This document shows, in pieces, positions 6,708 through 11,584 of a stretch of 11,584 nucleotides of DNA. The first letter of the stretch is position 1, and each line of letters begins with the position of its first letter. Position numbers and translations under genes: made by a program. The notes under the pieces are model-generated. The model was not told where the DNA came from, did no database searches, and was given only the letters and a program-made list of their open reading frames with translations. This DNA is from Flavobacteriales bacterium UBA6772 (GTDB lineage: Bacteria; Bacteroidota; Bacteroidia; Flavobacteriales; UBA7430), in assembly GCA_002453265.1 (NCBI GenBank), contig DKGK01000033.1, forward strand, positions 1 to 11,584. Reading direction: 5' to 3'.

Positions 6708-8219
6708 TCACCTTCTATTCAACTCTAATAATTCTTCTAAGATTTTACGATTGTTAGAAAGTCTAGGAACTTTGTTTTGTCCACCTAACTTTCCTTTGCG
6801 TTTCATCCAATTAAAAAACAAGCCTTTTTTTGCACAATGAATTTTTGGATTAGTAAGAATTAAACCCTTATGCCTTTTGGCTTCGTAATCTGAATTCAAT
6901 GACTTTAAAGCCTCGTCGAATTTACTTGTAAATTCTACTAGGTCTTTAGGCTCCTTTTTAAATTCTATAAGCCATTCGTGAAAGGCTTTTTGTTTTCCAG
7001 TAATGTGTTTTGGAGCAGCTGTAAATTCCAGAATCTCTGTTTGTGTATTTCTACAGACCAACTCCATTGCTTTTTCTGCATTGTGAATCATCAATTCCTC
7101 TCCAAAAGCATTCATAAAATGTTTGGTTCTACCACTTATAATAAATCGATACGGATTGGTATTCGTAAATTGAATGGTGTCTCCTATTCTATAACGCCAT
7201 AAGCCTGTATTAGTAGTAATTACCATCTCGTAGTCTTTTCCAAGAACTACTTCATTTAAACCTATGGTTTGTGGGTTTTTAGTACTTGAAATTTCTAAAG
7301 AAATAAATTCGTAATAAATGCCGTAGTCAAGCATTAGCAACATCTCTCTAGAATTTGGTTGATCTTGAATTCCAAAAAAACCTTCTGATGCATTGAAGGT
7401 TTCTAGGTAGTTTATCCCCTTAGGAAATAGCTTCTCAAACTGATTTTTATAAGGCTCAAAATTTATCCCTCCATGCATATAGAGTTCTAGGTTTGGCCAT
7501 ACCTCATGAAGGTTCTCTTTTCCAGTTTTATCCAATACTTTTTCTGCAAATACCAATGCCCAAGATGGAATACCCGAAATAGAACTTATATCTTCTTTAA
7601 TTGCCTGTTCTGCCATGAGATCTATTTTTTTCTCCCACTCGTTCATAAGTGCAATTTTTTTTGCAGGCGACTGTTGAAGTAGCACCCAAAAGGGTAAATT
7701 CACCATGATTATAGCAGAAAGATCACCCTCATACATTTTATTCGATAGGGTAGAAATACTGTGACTTCCACCAAGCATTAAACTTTTCCCATCGAAGATA
7801 TTTTTTGCAGGAAAATTATTGCAGTACAAAGACAGTAAATCTTTCCCTCCTTTATAATGACAGTCTTTTATTCCTTCTTTACTCACAGGAATAAATTTAC
7901 TTTTACTACTTGTAGTTCCCGAAGATTTTGCAAACCATTTTATTTTGGTGTGCCAAAGAATATTTTGTTCTCCAGAACGCATTCTTGTAATATATGGCTC
8001 TAAATCTTCGTAAGTATGAAGTGGTATTTTTGTACAAAAATCTTTTAAATTATTTATAGAATTAAAATCATAAATCTTCCCAAATTCGGTATTTTTGGCT
8101 GAGTCAATTAAATGTTGTCTTAACTTTCCTTGTACTTCATGTGGATAGTTAATGAATAGTTCTATGTGGTGGATTCGTTTTTTTATAATCCAACTAACTA
8201 TGGAATTGTAAATTTTCAT
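6708..8219 (-). CDS. GH3 family acyl-adenylating (amido synthetase-like) enzyme
   Basis: This 503-residue protein belongs to the GH3 branch of the ANL adenylate-forming superfamily. Visible landmarks are the nucleotide-binding P-loop SSGTTSSKSKFIP at 99-111, HGGINFEPY at 249-257, YLETFNASEGFFG at 271-283, the TGLWRYRIGDTIQF segment at 338-351 carrying the ATP-ribose aspartate, the hinge ISGRTKHFMNAFGEEL at 361-376, and a C-terminal lysine in KLGGQNKVPRLS (K483) that could serve the adenylation step. Plant GH3 enzymes join amino acids to jasmonate, auxin or benzoates; bacterial homologues have no established general substrate, so acyl-adenylation followed by amide formation is a family-level inference. 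Length is within the usual GH3 range, and no signal peptide or membrane segment is clear. It is divergent from the DUF2797 gene across only 52 nt. No dedicated promoter match is convincing. Confidence 0.88.
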   Translation of the reverse strand: MKIYNSIVSWIIKKRIHHIELFINYPHEVQGKLRQHLIDSAKNTEFGKIYDFNSINNLKDFCTKIPLHTYEDLEPYITRMRSGEQNILWHTKIKWFAKSSGTTSSKSKFIPVSKEGIKDCHYKGGKDLLSLYCNNFPAKNIFDGKSLMLGGSHSISTLSNKMYEGDLSAIIMVNLPFWVLLQQSPAKKIALMNEWEKKIDLMAEQAIKEDISSISGIPSWALVFAEKVLDKTGKENLHEVWPNLELYMHGGINFEPYKNQFEKLFPKGINYLETFNASEGFFGIQDQPNSREMLLMLDYGIYYEFISLEISSTKNPQTIGLNEVVLGKDYEMVITTNTGLWRYRIGDTIQFTNTNPYRFIISGRTKHFMNAFGEELMIHNAEKAMELVCRNTQTEILEFTAAPKHITGKQKAFHEWLIEFKKEPKDLVEFTSKFDEALKSLNSDYEAKRHKGLILTNPKIHCAKKGLFFNWMKRKGKLGGQNKVPRLSNNRKILEELLELNRR

Positions 8220-8271
8220 TTAATTGTACTGCTTAATTTTTGCTTAACGAAACTACAAAAAATCGCTTAAT
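8220..8271. promoter_or_regulatory. compact divergent promoter region of the GH3 and DUF2797 genes
   Basis: Only 52 nt separate the two divergent start codons, so any promoters must overlap each other or extend into the opposing coding regions. On the minus strand, TAGTTTCG at 8255-8248 matches the -7 consensus TAnnTTTG except at one position. On the plus strand the nearest candidate is TAATTTTTG at 8234-8242, with one extra base. Neither has a well-spaced -33 box, so exact promoters are not assigned. Confidence 0.4.
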
Positions 8272-9111
8272 ATGAAGATGCAAGGTAGAATTCTTAAAAT
8301 GCTTACCAAACTTAAAAGTCCAGTTGCGTACACTTTGCCTATGGGCGATGGTTTATTAGATATGAACCAGTGGATTGGTAAGAATATACAATTTAATTTT
8401 AACGGCGAAATTTACTGTTTAGACTGTGGCAGAAAAACCAAAAAATCTTTTAATCAGGGTTTCTGTTATCCTTGTTTTCAGAACAGTCCAATGGCGGCAG
8501 AATGTATTATAAAGCCCGAATTGTGTAGAGCTCATTTAGGTGAGGGTAGAGATATGGAATGGGAACGTAAACACCACCTGCAAGACCATTATGTGTATTT
8601 AGCTGTTTCTAGCGGAGTTAAAGTTGGAATTACTAGAGATACTCAAGTGCCTACACGATGGATTGATCAAGGTGCAAGTTATGCTGTGCCTATTGCAAAA
8701 ACACCAAATCGCTATTTATGTGGTGTTATTGAAGTTGCTTTAAAAGAATATTTATCCGATCGTACCGCATGGCAACGAATGCTTAAAAATGACATTGCAC
8801 ATGTAGATTTAGCCGCTAAACGCGATGAAATTATAAAGCTTATTCCTGAAGAATGTCAACAGTATGTATTGGCAGATGAAGAAGTTTTGAATATAGAATT
8901 TCCTGTAAACGAATATCCAACAAAAGTTAAATCATTAAGTTTCGATAAAACACCTCTTATAGAAGGTCGTTTAATGGGAATAAAAGGTCAGTATTTACTT
9001 TTTGAAGGTGGACAGGTTTTAAATATGAGAAAGCATCAAGCTTATGTTTTGGAGTTTTCTGCCAACGAATACGAGCAAGGAATAGGGAAGGAGCTTACCT
9101 TGGATTTTTAA
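8272..9111 (+). CDS. DUF2797 family protein: four-cysteine zinc ribbon plus GIY-YIG-like core
   Basis: This 279-residue protein matches the DUF2797 family by layout. A CxxC pair at 49/52 (CLDCGRKT) and another at 65/68 (CYPC) form a probable zinc ribbon, with further cysteines at 78 and 85. Residues 106-165 read HYVYLAVSSGVKVGITRD, then TRWIDQGAS, then IEVALKEYL. This order resembles the GIY-YIG nuclease core: YVY at 107-109 for GIY, KVG at 117-119 for YIG, R129 for the catalytic arginine and E154 for the metal-binding glutamate. The remainder, about 205-279, is beta-rich, with LIEGRLMGIKGQYLLFEGGQVLNMR. Nucleic-acid binding or cleavage is my inference; the family has no function I can state with confidence. 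It is probably cytoplasmic and single-copy in its unit. A second ATG two codons in, at 8278, is an alternative start. Confidence 0.82.
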   Translation: MKMQGRILKMLTKLKSPVAYTLPMGDGLLDMNQWIGKNIQFNFNGEIYCLDCGRKTKKSFNQGFCYPCFQNSPMAAECIIKPELCRAHLGEGRDMEWERKHHLQDHYVYLAVSSGVKVGITRDTQVPTRWIDQGASYAVPIAKTPNRYLCGVIEVALKEYLSDRTAWQRMLKNDIAHVDLAAKRDEIIKLIPEECQQYVLADEEVLNIEFPVNEYPTKVKSLSFDKTPLIEGRLMGIKGQYLLFEGGQVLNMRKHQAYVLEFSANEYEQGIGKELTLDF

Positions 9112-9399
9112 TAAGTCGATTTTAATATTAGCTCTTAATTTTTATACTTATGCCTTACTATGCAGAACAAAAAAAATATGGTAGTACTTTTCCTTGGTGA
9201 AAAGAACCAAAAATCATGAATATTTTATTCGTGTGTATTGATTTTAACGGAACTCATGATTTTCAATTCTTTTTTAACGCTACAGAAAATTAAAATGGCT
9301 ACTAAAATGAAATAATTTATTCCTATTTCTTAACCGTCATTACAACACAGTTTGGTTTTTATTATGCCAATAGTTCTAAAACAATAAAGTCCAAAAACA
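9112..9399. other. intergenic region downstream of the DUF2797 gene
   Basis: This stretch lies between convergent genes and holds no convincing coding region. A 16-codon frame at 9150-9200 (peptide MPYYAEQKKYGSTFPW) is visible but has no supporting promoter or known homologue. Its end overlaps the left arm of the inverted repeat at 9200-9273. The remainder, from 9274 to 9399, shows nothing beyond AT-rich sequence leading into the terminator. Confidence 0.45.
9200..9273 (+). repeat. long-loop inverted repeat ending in a T-rich run
   Basis: AAAATCATGA at 9210-9219 is the reverse complement of TCATGATTTT at 9254-9263. The arms extend, after a 3-nt mismatch, with AAAAGAA at 9200-9206 against TTCTTTT at 9267-9273. 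The loop is 34 nt. Followed by Ts on the plus strand, it could be a first, weaker terminator for the DUF2797 gene or a protected mRNA 3' end. The stem is mostly A-T, so its stability is uncertain. Confidence 0.5.
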
Positions 9400-9437
9400 A
9401 AACAACCCTTGAATAGTTTTCTATTCAAGGGTTGTTT
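9400..9437. terminator. strong bidirectional terminator hairpin
   Basis: A perfect 17-bp stem (9400-9416 with 9421-9437) encloses a TTTT loop. The core arm AACCCTTGAATAG pairs with CTATTCAAGGGTT, and A-rich sequence on the left and T-rich sequence on the right give usable U tracts in both directions. It lies 18 nt past the stop of the CvfB-like gene on the minus strand and is the best terminator for the convergent DUF2797 gene. Confidence 0.93.
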
Positions 9438-9455
9438 GTTTTGTAAAAGACTTAA

Positions 9456-10307
9456 TTAATCTTCTTTTTCAGCTAAATGAATTCCATCTTTTTTAATGGT
9501 AATCATTTTGTCTTTATACAGATTTCCTATTGCTTTTTTAAATACCTTTTTACTCATTTCTAACTCTTCGTAAATTAAGTTGGGAGCAGATTTATCGTTT
9601 AAAGGTAAAAATCCATTAGAGTCGTATAATGCTTCAACTATTTGTGCGCGTGCGTCTGTTACTTCAGCCATTCCTTGTTTTTTTAGGGTAATATCAATCT
9701 TATTATCTTCTAGTCGAATCCCTTTAACGTATCCAATAGTTTTTTGTCCTTCGTCCAGTTGTTGGAAAATCTCATTGTGAAATACCAATCCCCAGAATTT
9801 ATTATTTACAATTACACGAACTCCTAAATCGGTTTCATCGCATATAAGTAAATCAACTTCTTGTCCAATTTCAAGCTCTTCGGCTTCGTTTTGTAAATGT
9901 CTGTGAACCTTTGCAGTTGCAGCAATACGATCGGTTTGCTTATCTAGGTAAGCATATACCAAATAATAGCCATCGTTAACCATTAAGGCACGTTGCTGGG
10001 AAATAGGAACAAACAAATCTTTTGGTAATCCCCAGTCTAAAAAGGCTCCGTAACTCTCCACTTTATTTACATTTAAATAGGCAAATTCGCCAACTCTAAT
10101 ATAAGGATCTAAGCGAGTGGCAATAATTCTATCTTCAGAATCTCTGTAAATAAAAACATCCATAAAATCGCCAACCTCAATACCAGAAGGTACATAACGT
10201 TTTGGTAGTAAAATACCATTGTAATTTCGGTCTTCAGTATCTAAGAATAAACCTATTTCGGTACTTCTTAAAACTTCTAAATTTACGTTCTTTCCAATTA
10301 AACTCAT
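9456..10307 (-). CDS. cvfB: CvfB-like S1-domain RNA-binding protein
   Basis: The 283-residue protein has the CvfB/YitL layout: three S1-type OB-fold repeats at about 1-65, 70-135 and 145-208, then a C-terminal winged helix at about 215-283. The middle repeat shows an S1 signature, RVGEFAYLNVNKVESYGAFLDWGLPKDLFVP at 71-101. The third ends in GYVKGIRLEDNKIDITLKK. The tail pattern VEALYDSNGFLPLNDKSAP...FKKAIGNLYKDKMITI is the expected winged helix. Staphylococcal and pneumococcal relatives bind RNA and affect virulence gene expression; in this lineage the role is not established. I start at the ATG at 10307 rather than an in-frame one at 10322 because its A overlaps the yaaA stop as ATGA, the usual coupled arrangement, and because MSLIGKNVNLEV gives the family N-terminus. 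The gene is downstream of yaaA and ends at the 9400-9437 hairpin. Confidence 0.87.
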   Translation of the reverse strand: MSLIGKNVNLEVLRSTEIGLFLDTEDRNYNGILLPKRYVPSGIEVGDFMDVFIYRDSEDRIIATRLDPYIRVGEFAYLNVNKVESYGAFLDWGLPKDLFVPISQQRALMVNDGYYLVYAYLDKQTDRIAATAKVHRHLQNEAEELEIGQEVDLLICDETDLGVRVIVNNKFWGLVFHNEIFQQLDEGQKTIGYVKGIRLEDNKIDITLKKQGMAEVTDARAQIVEALYDSNGFLPLNDKSAPNLIYEELEMSKKVFKKAIGNLYKDKMITIKKDGIHLAEKED

Positions 10308-11056
10308 CGTGTAAATACCCAATCTTTATCGGAGGATAAGCCAGAATTATAAGCATATCCACCAAGGTTAAAATTCTTAATTTCCTCCACATTAGTAATG
10401 TGGTTTTGAATAATGAATCGTGTCATCATTCCTCTTGCATTTTTAGCAAAAAAGCTTATTACTTTTAAAACACCATTTTTCTCATCTTTAAAAATCGGCG
10501 TAATAATAGTTGCTTTAAGTTTCTTCTTATTTACTGCTTTAAAATATTCGTTAGAAGCTAGATTCAAAATCGTATTTTCTTCTCGACTATTTATTTCTTC
10601 AGAAATTTTATTTGCCCAAAATTCATATAAGTTTTTACCACGTTTTGTCGTAAACTTAGTACCCATTTCTAATCTATAAGCCTGCATTAAATCTAAAGGG
10701 CGAAGTAAGCCGTATAAACCCGAAAGTATGCTTAAATTTTGTTGTGCAAAAATAAGTTCTTTTTCAGATAAACTTTCAGCGTCTAAACCGGTATAAACAG
10801 TCCCTTTAAAAGCGAAAATTGCGGTCTTTGCATTAGTCGAATCAAACGGCATTTTCCAATTATTAAATCGCATCTTGTTTAAATCAGCAATGTTCGAACT
10901 CACTTTCATAAGGTTCTGCAGTTCTATCGCCTTTAATTTTTTTAAGTCTTGAATCAGTTCTTCGGATTCTTTCTTAAATGGATGCGTAGTGGTTCTTGGA
11001 ACAACTGTTGTCGTATCCATATCCAAAGTCTTTGCAGGAGAAATGAGTAAGTGCAT
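10304..11056 (-). CDS. yaaA: YaaA family peroxide stress response protein (UPF0246)
   Basis: This 250-residue protein has the YaaA signatures throughout: MHLLISPAKTL at 1-11, FKGTVYTGLDA at 83-93, LSGLYGLLRPLDL at 111-123, YRLEMGTK at 127-134, LNLASNEYFKAV at 164-175 and SFFAKNARGMMTRFI at 201-215. Length is close to the E. coli protein (258 aa). In E. coli, YaaA is induced by OxyR during hydrogen peroxide stress and lowers unincorporated iron, limiting Fenton damage to DNA; the fold includes a helix-hairpin-helix and binds DNA. That function is transferred here by family membership only. Its TGA overlaps the ATG of the CvfB-like gene by four bases, so the two are translationally coupled. A -7 box lies 15 nt upstream of the start. 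I see no sign of truncation. Confidence 0.93.
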   Translation of the reverse strand: MHLLISPAKTLDMDTTTVVPRTTTHPFKKESEELIQDLKKLKAIELQNLMKVSSNIADLNKMRFNNWKMPFDSTNAKTAIFAFKGTVYTGLDAESLSEKELIFAQQNLSILSGLYGLLRPLDLMQAYRLEMGTKFTTKRGKNLYEFWANKISEEINSREENTILNLASNEYFKAVNKKKLKATIITPIFKDEKNGVLKVISFFAKNARGMMTRFIIQNHITNVEEIKNFNLGGYAYNSGLSSDKDWVFTR

Positions 11057-11070
11057 TAAATAAGTTTTGA

Positions 11071-11078
11071 CAAAAATA
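11071..11078 (-). promoter_or_regulatory. -7 promoter element of the yaaA-cvfB unit
   Basis: On the minus strand this reads TATTTTTG, an exact match to the Bacteroidota -7 consensus TAnnTTTG. The nearest upstream TTG (minus strand, complement of 11104-11106) is 25 nt away, longer than usual, so the -33 box is weak. The predicted leader before the yaaA ATG at 11056 would be only about 10 nt. Confidence 0.55.
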
Positions 11079-11164
11079 CAATTTCATTTCTTAGACTGTT
11101 AATCAATATCTTAATTTATATTTTATAATTAAGTATTCTGGTAAAGACTAATATATAAATTTCA

Positions 11165-11476
11165 TTATTTGAGAATCATCATTTCTTTTCCAACAATTTT
11201 GTACTCTTTTAAAAGTTGAATAATATACAAACCCTTCTCTAAGCTATTTCTTTCAAACATAATTTCATTGTTTGTTATAGCATAATAGGTATTCACTAGC
11301 TTACCTTCGATAGTATATATGTTTAAATCGAAAGATTCATTTACTTTATTTTCAAATTTAATTCTTGTGTAATCTGTTACAGGATTTGCAAATCAATCGT
11401 AGTCAACCAACAATAATATAGAACTCTTTTTTCCTGTACAAATGGCATCTTCAAACTTAAATATTAAACTTCTAAC
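11165..11476 (-). pseudogene. degenerate C-terminal remnant of a T9SS-secreted protein (type A sorting domain) with an in-frame stop
   Basis: On the minus strand, 75 codons from 11392 down to the TAA at 11167-11165 encode a T9SS type A C-terminal sorting domain. They begin FANPVTDYTRIKFENKV, corresponding to the usual NPV start, continue with DLNIYTIEGKLVNTYYA (the IY..xGK.V strand) and SLEKGLYIIQL (the L..G.Y...), and end in KEMMILK. In intact cargo this domain directs export through the type IX system and surface attachment or release. Here the codon just before F is TGA (11395-11393). The same frame continues upstream for 27 more codons (VRSLIFKFEDAICTG...) to another stop at 11479-11477. 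No start codon precedes the domain in a sensible place, and the main body of the protein is missing. I read this as the tail of a deleted or decayed secreted-protein gene. Confidence 0.8.
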
Positions 11477-11548
11477 TTAATTATATACCAGTTCAAACAT
11501 TTCAGTTATTAATTTCGATAATTGTTTAAAAATACCATTGCAATAACT

Positions 11549-11556
11549 TACTTTTG
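11549..11556 (+). promoter_or_regulatory. -7 promoter element for the gene leaving the right edge
   Basis: TACTTTTG matches the Bacteroidota -7 consensus TAnnTTTG exactly. A TTTA at 11525-11528, 20 nt further upstream, may act as the -33 element. The box ends 19 nt before the ATG at 11576, an arrangement like that of the J-domain gene promoter at 4060-4067, including a TTTTGC followed closely by GCAAA. Confidence 0.6.
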
Positions 11557-11575
11557 CAGGGCAAAATAAAGAACT

Positions 11576-11584
11576 ATGAATTTA
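11576..11584 (+). CDS. start of an unidentified gene (partial, three codons)
   Basis: ATG AAT TTA (M-N-L) begins here and runs off the right edge. The only support is the good -7 promoter box at 11549-11556 and the suitable leader length. Nothing can be said about the product. Confidence 0.4.

Noticed and set aside
10308..10322. Five-codon N-terminal extension of the CvfB-like protein
   Set aside because: The internal ATG at 10307 overlaps the yaaA stop as ATGA and gives the family N-terminus; the upstream ATG lies within yaaA coding sequence.
11110..11133. CTTAATT...AATTAAG inverted repeat upstream of yaaA
   Set aside because: An almost purely A-T 7-bp stem, expected by chance at this base composition.

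Overview
The window looks like a chromosomal segment of an AT-rich member of the Bacteroidota, most likely a Flavobacteriales bacterium. Three things point there: a type IX secretion (T9SS) C-terminal sorting domain, found only as a remnant at the right end; start-site contexts lacking Shine-Dalgarno sequences but with Bacteroidota-style -7 boxes (TAnnTTTG) close to the start codons; and protein families typical of that phylum (paired cytoplasmic M16 peptidases, a J-domain/KTSC protein, a bacterial GH3 protein, DUF2797).

Layout, left to right. (1) 1-159, minus: N-terminus of a TPMT-like SAM methyltransferase that runs off the left edge. (2) 314-3669, plus: a tight three-gene unit of a catalytic M16 zinc peptidase, its non-catalytic partner carrying the R/Y motif, and an exported probable outer-membrane beta-barrel protein overlapping the partner by 34 nt. 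(3) 4091-4540, plus: a J-domain/KTSC protein with its own promoter, closed by a bidirectional terminator. (4) 4588-6411, minus: a deoxynucleoside kinase followed by a class III PLP aminotransferase. (5) 6708-8219, minus: a GH3-type acyl-adenylating enzyme, divergent from (6) 8272-9111, plus: a DUF2797 zinc-binding protein with a GIY-YIG-like core. (7) A strong hairpin at 9400-9437 separates it from 9456-11056, minus: yaaA followed by a CvfB-like S1 protein, joined by an ATGA overlap. (8) 11165-11476, minus: a broken T9SS cargo tail with an in-frame TGA. (9) 11549-11584, plus: a promoter and the first three codons of a gene leaving the right edge.

Most of the window is ordinary housekeeping and conserved-hypothetical content: proteolysis, nucleotide salvage, amino-group transfer, stress response and RNA binding. 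I found no CRISPR array, tRNA, rRNA, intact insertion sequence, phage module or recognisable defence system. The points most worth following are the DUF2797 protein, the J-KTSC fusion, the linkage of an M16 pair to an exported barrel, and the decayed T9SS tail. I do not see convincing evidence of a wholly new multi-gene system.
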